Below are positions 55,029 through 64,000 of a DNA stretch of 64,000 nt, piece after piece (position 1 is the stretch's first letter; each line of letters begins with the position of its first letter). The notes under the pieces were generated by a model. It worked only from the letters and a program-made list of their open reading frames with translations. It was not told the DNA's origin and did no database searches. A program made the translations under genes and the position numbers. This DNA comes from Rhodoblastus sp963713695 (lineage in GTDB: Bacteria > Pseudomonadota > Alphaproteobacteria > Rhizobiales > Beijerinckiaceae), in the NCBI GenBank assembly GCA_963713695.1, contig CAVQMU010000006.1:62001-126000 (forward strand). Reading direction: 5' to 3'.

Positions 55029-56160
55029 TCAGGACGACTGCGCCGATGCGCTCCGGAACCGCCACAAAGCCAGCGCCAGAAAAACCCCGCCGATCAGCGC
55101 CACGGCAAGAAAACGTGGCCAGACAAGTTCGAAACCCGCGCCGCGATACAGGATCGCCTGGGCGATGGCGACAAAATGTGTCGAAGGGCGACGCCTGCAT
55201 GATCGTGCGCAATAACGGCGGCATGCTTTCAAGCGGCGTGTTGGCCCCCGACAGCAGGTTCAGCGGCACCGCGACGAGCAGATAGAGCAGGCCGAGCTGC
55301 GGCATGGTTTTCGCGACGGTGGCAAGGAATATGCCAACCGAGGTGGCGAAGAACAGATAGAGCAGCGCGCCGCACATGAAGAGCGGCACGGAACCTTCGA
55401 TCGGAATATGCAGCAGGCCCTGCACGACAAAGATCAGCGAAAGGGCGACCGCGCCGGCGATGATCAGGCTGTTGGCCCAGATTTTCGCCATGGCGATTTC
55501 AAACGGCGTCACCGGCATGACCAGCAGATGTTCGACCGTGCCATGTTCGCGCTCGCGCACCACCGCCGCGCCGGCGAGAATGATCGCCAGCATGGTGGTC
55601 GGAGCCGATGATGCCCATCACGCTGGTGAACCAGGCGGTGACGATGATTGGGATTGAAGGCGATGCTCACGTTCTGCCCGATCATGGCCGGCGGCGGATG
55701 ATCCCGCCGGGTGAGGAATTTGGCAATTTCGTCGGAAATGATCTCCTGGGCGTAGCCGGAGCCGATGCCCGCCTGCACCATGGCGGTCGCGTCGACATCG
55801 ACTTGCAGGATCGGGCTTGCGGCCGGCGACGAGATCGCGCTCGAAATTGGGGGGTATGTCGAGAACGAACGTATAGGCGCCGACATTCATCAGGTGATCG
55901 ATTTCGCTTTTCCGCGACATAGCGGCGGGCAGGAAATAGGGCGGCAGGAAAGCGCGCGCCAGCCGCGCCGACAATTCGCGAATCGATCCTCGTCGACAAC
56001 GGCGATCGAGGCGTTGTGCAATTCCTGCGAATTGCTCTGCGCCTGGGCGATGATCGCCAGCGAAAAGGAATAGACGACCAGCCCGAGCAGCACCCAGTCA
56101 CGGAAAAAGCTGCGCAATTCCTTGGCGCCAAGCCAGAAGATGTTGCGCAAGCGTCTGCAT
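55029..56160 (-). pseudogene. ABC-2 type permease (YbhR/YhhJ-like), several frameshifts
   Basis: The second permease of a drug-type ABC exporter. ATG 56160 overlaps the RbbA stop by one base (TGATG). Fragments in order: R-N-I-F-W-L-G-A-K-E-L-R-S, Y-T-F-V-L-D-I-P-P-N-F-E-R, I-G-S-G-Y-A-Q-E-I, V-V-R-E-R-E-H-G-T-V-E-H-L-L-V-M-P-V-T-P (the ABC-2 signature helix), then S-T-H-F-V-A-I-A-Q-A-I-L and a last helix to the TGA at 55029. They lie in different frames, so at least four and probably five frame changes are needed. All ABC-2 parts are present in the right order, about 375 residues in total. Confidence 0.8.
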
Positions 56161-58933
56161 CACTTCTCCTGTTTGCGCAACAGGAGCAGGCTGAGCAGGA
56201 TCAGGCCGGGACGAAAAGCGACAAGCATGGCGAGATGGCCGGTCAGGTCGGCGAAGCCAAGCCCTTTGGTGAAGGCGCCGACGCTGATCGGCAGATAATA
56301 GGTCATCGGGAAAGACCGCCCCGATGGTTCTGCGCCATGCCGGTCACGGAGGAAACGGGCGTGCTCATGCCGGAAAACATGCTGGCCGGCAGGATGGTCA
56401 ATATCGCCGTGCCGAACAGAGCGGCGATCTGCGTGCGCGTAAAGGCGGAAACCATCATGCCATAGCCGGTGGTCGCAGCGACATAGACGAGGGAGCCCAG
56501 CGCCAGGATGGCGAAACCTCCCTTGAGCGGCACTTTGAAGATGAAGATCGCCATCAGGAACATGATGACAAAATCGATCATCGCCAGCGCGACATAGGGA
56601 ATTTGCTTGCCGACCAGAAATTCCAGCCGCGTCACCGGCGTCACGTAGAGATTGGTGATCGAGCCCAGCTCTTTTTCGCGCACGATGGCGAGAGCCATCA
56701 AAATGGCGGGGATCAGCGCCAATTGCAGGGCGATGGCGCCGGGAACCATGGCGTAGACGGAGTCGAAATCCTGATTGTAGCGGAAGCGCGTCTCGATATT
56801 CGCCGGAGGCGCCGGCGGCGCGGCGGCGTTGCCGCGGATCGCCGCATCGGCGAGGAATTGCTGGTGGACGCCCTGCAGATAGCCATGGATGGTTTCGGCG
56901 CGAAACGGCATCGCGCCATCGATCCATACGGACACTTCGGTCTGGCGCCCGCGCTTGATGTCGCGGCCAAACCCCGGGGGAATTTCGATGGTCGCGCTGA
57001 CCGCGCCGCTTTTCAGGCGGTTGCGCAGGTCGGCGGAATCGGCGATCGGCGGCTGCTCGATGAAATAGGCCGAGCCGCGCACTTCGCTCAGATAGGCGCG
57101 GCTGAGGAAGGAATTGTCGCGGTCGAGCGTCGCATAGGTCAGCGAATCCACGTCCGTGGTGATGCCGAAGCCGAGCACCAGCAGCAGCAGCGCCGGGCCG
57201 AACAGCGCATAGCCAAGGCGGATCGGATCTCGCGAAAGCTCCAGGATTTCCCGGATCGTATAGGCCATCATCCGGCGGAAGCTGAACCAGGGATTCTTCT
57301 TTTCGCCTGGCGCCTCCGCCAGGACGAGATCGCGGGCAAATTCGCCCGCCCCCGTCGCCTTTCCGGCGCCCGCCTCTTCGAGGAAGGAGATGAAGGCGTC
57401 CTCCAACGTTCTCACGCCGCGCATTTTCACCAAGTCCTCGGGTCGCCCCGTCGCGAGGATTTTTCCTGAATCCATCAGCGAAATGCGGTCGCAGCGCGCC
57501 GCCTCGTTCATGAAATGGGTCGAGATGAAAATGGTGACGCCCTGTTTGCGCGACAGTTCGATCAGTAGCCGCCAGAATTCGTCGCGGGCGATCGGATCGA
57601 CGCCGGACGTCGGCTCGTCGAGGATCAACAGGTCCGGCTTGTGCACCAGCGCCACCGCCAGGGCCAGACGCTGCCGCATGCCGAGAGGCAGGTCTGAGGC
57701 CAGGGCGTCGGCGTGACTTTTCAGGTTGAAGCGGTCGAGCAGATCGGCGATGCGGATTTTCGCCTCTTCGCGCTTCAGATGGAACAATTTGGCATGCAGA
57801 TCGAGATTCTGGGCCACCGTGAGTTCGCTGTAGAGCGAGAAGCTTTGCGACATATAGCCGACGCGCATGCGCGACTGCATGCCACCGGCCTCCATTGTCT
57901 GGCCGAACAATTCGGCGCCGCCCTCGCTGGCCGGCAGAAGCCCGGTCAGCATTTTCATCGTCGTGGTCTTGCCGCAGCCGTTGGAGCCGACAAAGCCGAA
58001 AATCTCGCCGCGGCCAATGTCGAGATCGACATGGTCGACCGCGGTGAAATCGCCAAAGCGACAGGTGAGGTTTCGCGCGGAAATCACTGGCGTAGCGTCT
58101 TTTTCCACGCGCGGCGGAATCTCGAGTTTCGCTGCTCGCGCCCGCTCGGCGGGCGGCAGGACGGCGACGAAAGCCTCCTCGATTGTCGCCGCGCCAGTCT
58201 GTGCCTTGAGTTTTTCCGGCGATCCTGTCGCGAGAATTTTTCCCGCGTTCATGGCGATCAGGAAATCGAAACGCTCCGCCTCTTCCATGTAGGCGGTAGC
58301 GACGATCACGCTCATCTTTTCCTTGTCGCCGGCGCGTCGCCGCATCCGCTCGACCAGCTCCCAGAATTGGCGGCGGGACAGCGGATCGACGCCGGTGGTA
58401 GGCTCGTCAAGGATCAAAAGCTGCGGATCGTGGATCAGCGAGCAACACAGGCCGAGTTTTTGGCGCATGCCGCCGGACAGCTTTTGCGCCAACCTGTCCG
58501 CAAAGGGCGACAGTCCCGTGTCGCGCATCAGGTTTTTCGCGCGAAAAAGTCCTTCTTCGCGGCTTTGTCCGTAAAGCTTGGAGAAAAAACGGATGTTTTC
58601 GGCGACCGTAAGGTCCGGATAGAGATTCTTGCCCAGCCCCTGCGGCATATAGGCGATGCGCGGGCAGACGGCGTCACGCCAACTGCTGTCGCCGATGTCG
58701 CCGCCAAGCACCTGGGCGCCGCCCTGCTGCAAGACCTTGGCGCCGGCGATCAGTGCAAGCAGCGTCGACTTGCCAACGCCATCCGGCCCGACCAGCCCGA
58801 CCATGCGCCCGGCCGGAATATCCAGCGTCACGCCGTCGAGCGCCGCCACGCGCCCGTAGTCATGGCGCAAACGAAGAAGGCGCACGGCCGGCGCGACCTC
58901 CGAACCCCGCGCGGTCTCCGAAATGATGGTCAT
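56160..58933 (-). pseudogene. RbbA/YbhF-like ABC ATPase-permease fusion, 3' frameshift
   Basis: Two ABC ATPase domains plus an ABC-2 permease in one chain of about 920 residues. First Walker A G-P-D-G-V-G-K-S-T at 49-57 and signature L-S-G-G-M-R-Q; D-E-P-T-T-G-V-D follows. Second Walker A G-S-N-G-C-G-K-T-T near 320, with signature-like L-P-L-G-M-R-Q, then D-E-P-T-S-G-V-D. The permease from about 555 ends in V-R-E-K-E-L-G-S-I-T-N-L-Y-V-T-P. Near 56310 the frame must shift to end as P-M-T-Y-Y-L-P-I-S-V-G-A-F-T-K-G and finish at 56160. The start overlaps the HlyD stop (ATGA). Confidence 0.87.
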
Positions 58934-60044
58934 TCGGCGCGCACTTGCAGCGCTGGCGTCCAGGAGGCGGAATCGTCGGTTTTCACGAAAGCTTCGCCCG
59001 GCAGGCCGCTGCGCACGGAATCGGCGTGCGCCTTCGACCGCGCGGCGTCGATGCGCACCCGCACGCGAAACATCAGTTTGTCGCGGTCGTTCTGGGTTTC
59101 CACCATTTTGGGCGTGAATTGCGCCTGATCGGCGAGAAACGAACTTTCGCGGGTATCGGGTGGTCCGGATAAGCGTCGAGAATTATGCGCGCATCCGATC
59201 CTATCTTCACTTTGTCGGCATTCAGCGTCGGCAGATAGACGTCCATGTAGACATAGGACGTGTCGAGCATGGTGAAAACCTTCCCGCCGGCCGGCAGGAC
59301 TTCTCCCACATTGGCAAGGCGATATTCGATGCGCCCGTCATGTGGCGCGACCAGCGTGTTGTCGTCGATATTGACGCGGACCACCGCAGCGTCGTGTTGC
59401 GCCGCGGCGAGCGCTTTTTCGGCTTCGTTCACGCGATGCTCGGCCGCCTGTTGCGCAGAATGGGCGCCGTCGAGGGTCTGCCGGCGCTGGTCGTAGGTTT
59501 CGTGCGTCATCCAGCCTTCCTTGGTCAGCTTTTCCGCCCTGATCATTTCCTGTTCGGCCAACACTGACTGGCTGCGCGCCGTCGCGACGTTGGAATTTGC
59601 CTCATCGACCGCCTTTCGCGCCTGTTCGACCTGCGCTTCATTCCTTTTCAGGGTTTGCGCGAGATCGCGGGTGTCCATCAGGGCGACAACCTGCCCGGCG
59701 ACCACCTTGTCGCCTTCGTCGGCGCGGAGTTCCGCGATGCGCCCGGCGAATTTCGTGTCGATGTCGATCGGATCGGCCTCAAGCCGGCCATTGCCGTGGA
59801 CGATCCAGGCGGGGATGGCCGGCGCGCGATGCGCCTGCCAGTAAAGGAAGCCAATGCCGCCGCCGATCAGCGCGAGAACGGCGAGCCGGCGAGTCCAGAC
59901 GGACTTCTTGCTTGCCGGCGCATGCTCTACGATCGTCGGCAGAGGCTCGGGCCGGGCGACGGTTGCGGGAAGCTGGGTTTCCGGCGCAAGGCCGGATTTT
60001 TCGAGAATCGGGGCGGCGTCGCCGCCTTGCTCGGTCTCGCTCAT
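58930..60044 (-). pseudogene. HlyD-family membrane-fusion protein, 3' frameshift
   Basis: Periplasmic adaptor of the RbbA-type efflux system. A cytoplasmic Pro-rich N-terminus, a helix at about 50-68, then barrel strands G-N-G-R-L-E-A-D-P-I-D-I, a lipoyl/coiled-coil hairpin (L-K-R-N-E-A-Q-V-E-Q-A-R-K) and V-N-I-D-D-N-T-L-V-A-P-H-D-G-R-I. Near 59155 the frame breaks. The other frame continues with F-T-P-K-M-V-E-T-Q-N-D-R-D-K-L-M-F-R-V-R-V-R, the conserved YbhG/YhiI end, to the stop at 58930. Joined length of about 370 is usual. Confidence 0.87.
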
Positions 60045-60230
60045 CGCACAACCTCATTTATAGTCACTGAAGTATTTTAGCGCCGCGCGTCCGCTCATAC
60101 TTTGATTTGGCGCTATTGCGACGGCGCCAGAAGCCTGGCTTTTCATCGGCCTTGCCGGTGGCTGTATTATGACGGAAACTCGCTGGGAAAACGAGCATCG
60201 CGGCTTCGCCGCTGGAATTCAGAGGCCCCC

Positions 60231-61160
60231 TTGCCCGACCTGCAAGCCATAGTGCATGAAATCGCCGGGGAGATGCGCGATCGCAAGGATCGTGGCGAAG
60301 TCGCCTCCTACATCCCCGAACTGGCGCGCGTGGACCCGCAAAATTTCGGCATGGCGGTCATAGCCGCCGACGGGCAGGTCGCCGAAGCCGGCGACTGCGA
60401 CGCGCCCTTCTCCATCCAGAGCATTTCAAAAGTGTTCACCTTGACGCTGGCGCTCGGCAAGGCCGGCGACCGGCTGTGGACCCGCGTCGGGCGCGAGCCC
60501 TCCGGCAATCCGTTCAATTCGATCATCCAGCTCGAACTGGAAAACGGCGTGCCGCGAAATCCTTTCATCAACGCCGGGGCGCTCGCCGTCACGGACGTGC
60601 TGTTGTCAGGCCATGCGCCGCGCGATGCGCTCGGCGAAATCCTGCGCTTCGTCCGCTTTGTCGCCGAGGACGAATCGATCTTCATCGACCAGCATGTGGC
60701 GCAATCGGAGAAGCAGACGGGCTTTCGCAACGTCGCCCTCGCCAATTTCCTGAAAAGCTTCGGCGTGCTGGAGCATCCGGTCGACCACGTGCTGGGAACC
60801 TATTTCCACCATTGCGCCATCGCCATGTCCTGCCGCCAACTCGCCATGGCCGGGCGTTTTCTGGCCCATTCGGGCAAAAACCCGGCCAATGGATACAGCA
60901 TCGTCTCGCCAGGCCGCGCGCGTCGCATCAATGCGCTGATGCTGACATGCGGCCATTACGACGGCTCGGGCGAGTTTGCCTATCGCGTCGGCCTGCCCGG
61001 CAAGAGCGGCGTCGGCGGCGGCATTTTCGCGGTGGCGCCGGGAAAAGCCTCGATCGCCGTCTGGTCGCCCGGCCTGGATGCGGCCGGCAATTCGCGCCTC
61101 GGCCGGATGGCGCTGGAAAAACTGGCGCAAAAAATGAAATGGTCGATTTTCGGCGAGTGA
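60231..61160 (+). CDS. glsA: Glutaminase
   Basis: Hydrolyses glutamine to glutamate and ammonia. 309 residues from TTG 60231, preceded by agagg; this is exactly the family length, whereas the open frame would add 43 unrelated residues. The catalytic Ser-x-x-Lys (S64-I-S-K67 in F-S-I-Q-S-I-S-K-V-F) follows M-A-V-I-A-A-D-G. Further motifs: P-R-N-P-F-I-N-A-G-A-L and Y-D-G-S-G-E-F-A-Y-R-V-G-L-P-G-K-S-G-V-G-G-G-I near the end. Divergent from the efflux operon. Confidence 0.9.
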   Translation: MPDLQAIVHEIAGEMRDRKDRGEVASYIPELARVDPQNFGMAVIAADGQVAEAGDCDAPFSIQSISKVFTLTLALGKAGDRLWTRVGREPSGNPFNSIIQLELENGVPRNPFINAGALAVTDVLLSGHAPRDALGEILRFVRFVAEDESIFIDQHVAQSEKQTGFRNVALANFLKSFGVLEHPVDHVLGTYFHHCAIAMSCRQLAMAGRFLAHSGKNPANGYSIVSPGRARRINALMLTCGHYDGSGEFAYRVGLPGKSGVGGGIFAVAPGKASIAVWSPGLDAAGNSRLGRMALEKLAQKMKWSIFGE

Positions 61161-61179
61161 GCGCATAGAAGCTGTTTTC

Positions 61180-61755
61180 ATGATCTCCATCGACCCCAAA
61201 ACCTCAGCCCTTGTCTTCATCGACCTGCAAAAAGGCATTGTCGGCACGCCGGTCGCGCCGCATTCGGGCGAAGACGTGGTGGAACGCGCCAGAATGCTCG
61301 CAAAAAAATTCCGCACCGCGGGGGCGCCCGTCATCTGGGTGCGCGTGGGCTTTGCCGCGGACTTCGCCGATGCGCCGCGGCAGGCGGTGGACGAGCCGAT
61401 GCGTCTTCCAGGCGCGCTGCCGCCTGAATGGAGCGATCTCGTCGACGGGCTGGAGTCGCCGGGCGATCTCGTCATCACCAAGCGGCAATGGGGCGCCTTC
61501 CATGGCACGGAGCTCGACCTCCAGCTCCGCCGCCGGGGCGTCAAGACCCTGGTCCTTGGCGGCATAGCCACCAATTTCGGGGTGGAATCGACGGCGCGGC
61601 AAGCCTGGGAGCTTGGCTACGCGCTGCTGCTCGTCGAGGACGCCTGCACCTCGCGTTCAGCCGAAATGCACGAATTCGCGATCAAGACGATTTTGCCGCG
61701 GCTTTCCCGCATCGTCAGCAGCAGCGACTTCGACCTCGCGACGGGCCCGGCTTGA
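61180..61755 (+). CDS. Isochorismatase-like hydrolase (YecD group)
   Basis: 191 residues of the isochorismatase/nicotinamidase fold. Asp15 in V-F-I-D-L-Q and Lys101 in I-T-K-R-Q-W-G-A-F are in place. The usual nucleophile position in G-G-I-A-T-N-F-G-V-E-S-T-A-R is Gly134, not Cys, as in YecD-type members, so either the chemistry differs or it is a lyase-like enzyme. Starts 19 bases after glsA and overlaps the next start (TTGA), so these three probably form one operon. Confidence 0.82.
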   Translation: MISIDPKTSALVFIDLQKGIVGTPVAPHSGEDVVERARMLAKKFRTAGAPVIWVRVGFAADFADAPRQAVDEPMRLPGALPPEWSDLVDGLESPGDLVITKRQWGAFHGTELDLQLRRRGVKTLVLGGIATNFGVESTARQAWELGYALLLVEDACTSRSAEMHEFAIKTILPRLSRIVSSSDFDLATGPA

Positions 61756-62840
61756 GCCCCATTCCGGTTCGCTTTAGCCTGAAAGGCCGCAGTTTCAGCG
61801 TGCAATGGGCGGCGCTGCTGGCGCTTTCGGCGCTTTTCGCATTGGCCCTGACCGCCCTGCGCCTGCCCGCCGCCCTGCTTCTTTCAACGATCGCCGCCGC
61901 GGCGTTCGTCGCCTCGTTCGAAGGCGGCGTGAAAATTCCGCCGCGCGCCTTCGTCCTCGCGCAGGCGGTGATCGGCGGCATGGTCGCCCGCGCCATCAGG
62001 CCCGACATATTGCGCGCGATCGCGCTGGACTGGCCGATGTTCGTCGCCGCCGCGCTCTCGGTCATCCTGGTGAGCTGCCTGTTCGGCTTGGGCCTCGCCC
62101 GCACGCGCTTCTTCAAGGATTCAACGCCGATCTGGGGTTTCCTGCCCGGCGCTGCGGGCGCCATGACCCTGATGGCGGACGCCTATGGCGCGGACATGCG
62201 CCTTGTCGCCTTCATGCAATACCTCCGCGTGCTCCTGGTCGCGCTGGCCGCGAGCCTCGTCGCGCGTTTCTTCGGGCCGGGACAGGGCCTTTCGGCGCCT
62301 GTCCCCGTGGAGCTTCCCGTGGACTGGCAGGCATTCGGCCTCACTTGCCTTTTGCTCCTCGGCGCCTCCTGGGCGGGCCGAACCTTTCGCATCCCCGCCG
62401 GCCCGCTGCTCGCGCCGCTGATCGCCTGCGCGCTGGCGCAGGATTTCGGGTTGATGACCATCGAACTGCCGCGTCCCCTGCTTGCGTTAAGCTATGCCCT
62501 GCTCGGCTGGACCATCGGCCTGCGATTTTCGCGCGACATTTTGCTGCACGCGCTCAAAAGCCTGCCTGTCGTGCTTTGCTCGATCCTGGCGCTGCTGGCG
62601 GTCTGCGGCGGCTTTGGCCTTTTGCTGGCCCGTTTCGCCCATGTCGATCCGATGACGGCCTATCTCGCCACGAGCCCTGGCGGCCTTGACGCCGTCGCCA
62701 TCATCGCCGCCTCGGCAAAGCTCGACATGCCCTTCGTGATGGCCCTGCAAACCGCGCGCATCCTGCTGGTCATCCTGATCGGCCCGGCGCTGGCGCGGTG
62801 GGTCGCGGACCGTGTGGCCCCCCGGCCGCAGCAAGATTGA
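61752..62840 (+). CDS. AbrB-family membrane protein
   Basis: 362 residues, about ten helices in two similar halves. A-V-I-G-G-M-V-A-R-A-I-R-P and F-L-P-G-A-A-G-A-M-T-L-M-A are repeated in the second half as L-L-G-W-T-I-G-L-R-F and T-S-P-G-G-L-D-A-V-A-I-I-A. This duplicated pattern is that of the AbrB (ammonia monooxygenase-like) integral membrane family, of unknown transport role. Start TTG 61752 overlaps the hydrolase stop by four bases. Confidence 0.82.
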   Translation: MSPIPVRFSLKGRSFSVQWAALLALSALFALALTALRLPAALLLSTIAAAAFVASFEGGVKIPPRAFVLAQAVIGGMVARAIRPDILRAIALDWPMFVAAALSVILVSCLFGLGLARTRFFKDSTPIWGFLPGAAGAMTLMADAYGADMRLVAFMQYLRVLLVALAASLVARFFGPGQGLSAPVPVELPVDWQAFGLTCLLLLGASWAGRTFRIPAGPLLAPLIACALAQDFGLMTIELPRPLLALSYALLGWTIGLRFSRDILLHALKSLPVVLCSILALLAVCGGFGLLLARFAHVDPMTAYLATSPGGLDAVAIIAASAKLDMPFVMALQTARILLVILIGPALARWVADRVAPRPQQD

Positions 62841-62967
62841 AACTTTGCGCCTGATCAGGCATGAGAGGCGAATTCGACGGCTGAACAGAAGCCTGGCCAC
62901 AGAATGGCCGTGTTTCCCAGCCTTCTAGGCGGCCTGTTTTCACGAAAAAATGCTCGGAGCGGGATTT

Positions 62968-64000
62968 ATGCGCACTCTGTTTTTGCAGGCCCCGTCCTTT
63001 GACGGGTTCGACGGCGGCGCCGGCTCGCGCTATCAGGCGAAGCGTGAAATCGCCTCCTACTGGTATCCGACCTGGCTGGCCCAGCCAGCCGCGCTTGTGG
63101 AAAACTCCAAGCTCATCGACGCGCCGCCGCACAAGACGAGCCTCGCCGAAGTCGTGGCGCAGGCGAAAGATTTCGACCTCGTCATCGTCCACACCTCCGT
63201 CCCCTCCTTCGACTCGGATGTGAAATGCATCGAGGCGATGAAATCCGCCAATCCCGCCTTAAAGGTCGGGCTGATCGGCGCCAAGGTCGCGGTGAAGGCC
63301 GATGAAAGCCTCAGGGACGCGCCCATCGTCGATTTCGTCTGCCGCAACGAATTCGACTTCACCGTCAAGGACGTCGCCGACGGCAAGGACTGGAATGACA
63401 TTCTCGGCCTCAGCTACCGCGACGCCAATGGCGTCATCCAGCACAATGCCGACCGTCCCATCCTCGAGGACATGGATTCCCTGCCCTTCGTCTCGCCGAT
63501 CTACAAGCGCGACCTGAAGATCGAGAACTATTTCATCGGCTATCTGAAGCATCCCTATATTTCGATCTATACGGGCCGCGGCTGCAAGTCGCGCTGCACT
63601 TTCTGCCTCTGGCCGCAGACGGTCGGGGGCCATCGCTACCGCACGCGGAGCATCGCCCACGTGATCGAAGAGATCAAATGGTGCCAGGAAAATTTTCCGC
63701 AGGTACAGGAATATTTCTTCGACGACGACACGTTTACCGACGATCTTCCGCGCGCCGAGGAGATCGCCAGGGAACTCGGCAAGCTCGGCGTGACCTGGTC
63801 GTGCAACGCCAAGGCCAATGTGCCCCGCAAGTCGCTGGAGGTCATGCGCGCCAATGGCTTGCGGCTGCTGCTGGTGGGCTACGAATCCGGCAACCAGCAG
63901 ATCCTCGTCAATATCAAGAAGGGCATGCGGATCGAGGTGGCGAAGCAATTCGCCAAGGACTGCCACGAGCTCGGCATCGCCATCCACGGCACCTTCATCA
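62968..64000 (+). CDS. hpnJ: HpnJ hopanoid radical SAM protein (5' part)
   Basis: Reads out of the window; about 344 codons are present. A B12-binding-like N-domain (L-F-L-Q-A-P-S-F-D-G-F-D-G-G-A-G-S-R, then D-L-V-I-V-H-T-S-V-P) precedes the radical SAM core with C206-x3-C210-x2-C213 (R-G-C-K-S-R-C-T-F-C-L-W-P-Q-T). E-Y-F-F-D-D-D-T-F-T-D and L-L-V-G-Y-E-S-G follow. HpnJ is needed for the ring-contracted cyclitol ether side chain of bacteriohopanetetrol. ggag lies before ATG 62968. More hpn genes are expected just beyond the edge. Confidence 0.92.
   Translation, partial: MRTLFLQAPSFDGFDGGAGSRYQAKREIASYWYPTWLAQPAALVENSKLIDAPPHKTSLAEVVAQAKDFDLVIVHTSVPSFDSDVKCIEAMKSANPALKVGLIGAKVAVKADESLRDAPIVDFVCRNEFDFTVKDVADGKDWNDILGLSYRDANGVIQHNADRPILEDMDSLPFVSPIYKRDLKIENYFIGYLKHPYISIYTGRGCKSRCTFCLWPQTVGGHRYRTRSIAHVIEEIKWCQENFPQVQEYFFDDDTFTDDLPRAEEIARELGKLGVTWSCNAKANVPRKSLEVMRANGLRLLLVGYESGNQQILVNIKKGMRIEVAKQFAKDCHELGIAIHGTFI

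Noticed and set aside
1..64000. CRISPR arrays, tRNA or rRNA genes
   Set aside because: No regularly spaced repeats, no cloverleaf with a CCA-type end and no rRNA-like sequence was noticed by eye; a tRNAscan run was not possible.

Overview
The window looks like chromosome of a GC-rich alphaproteobacterium, most likely Hyphomicrobiales (Methylocystaceae/Beijerinckiaceae-like). This is inferred from a MucR/Ros regulator, a hopanoid gene (hpnJ) at the right edge, PEPxxWA-type C-terminal sorting signals and the overall codon style. No rRNA, tRNA, CRISPR array or intact insertion sequence was found.

Layout. 0-6.5 kb: small secreted and membrane proteins, a PEP-CTERM protein, an orphan PD-(D/E)XK-like protein, a His-rich periplasmic protein and several short repeat elements. 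6.5-16.6 kb: mixed housekeeping and unknown genes (RDD protein, PPOX-fold stress protein, MerR, MucR, glutathione S-transferase, PAT-family transporter). 16.6-23.9 kb: UDP-glucose dehydrogenase, an MDR oxidoreductase, a TauE/SafE permease, an EF-G paralogue and an AraC regulator. 23.9-54.6 kb: a large exopolysaccharide/exosortase island. 54.7-60.0 kb: an FmdB zinc ribbon and an HlyD/RbbA/ABC-2 permease efflux operon with many broken frames. 60.2-64 kb: glutaminase, an isochorismatase-like hydrolase, an AbrB-family membrane protein and the start of hpnJ.

The island contains nearly a complete Wzx/Wzy polysaccharide pathway. UDP-glucuronate supply is the Ugd upstream. Initiation is a polyprenyl glycosylphosphotransferase. 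Extension is by five or more glycosyltransferases. Decoration is by two acyltransferase-3 proteins, a hexapeptide acetyltransferase and a deacetylase-glycosyltransferase fusion. Flipping, polymerisation, chain length (EpsF/EpsG), export (EpsE, EpsL) and a beta-helix protein are also present. Interleaved are an exosortase, a separate EpsI, a small XrtV-type accessory protein and two proteins with PEPxxWA-like sorting tails, one beside the island and one 21 kb away. Together these indicate an exosortase V-type protein-sorting system coupled to EPS production.

Two cautions apply. Eleven otherwise recognisable genes carry frameshifts or a nonsense codon. Because they include genes expected to be needed (ugd, the initiating transferase), sequencing or assembly error is as likely as decay; they are marked pseudogene only in the sense that the frame is broken as given. 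The part from about 24 to 43 kb is visibly richer in A+T than its flanks, suggesting acquired DNA.
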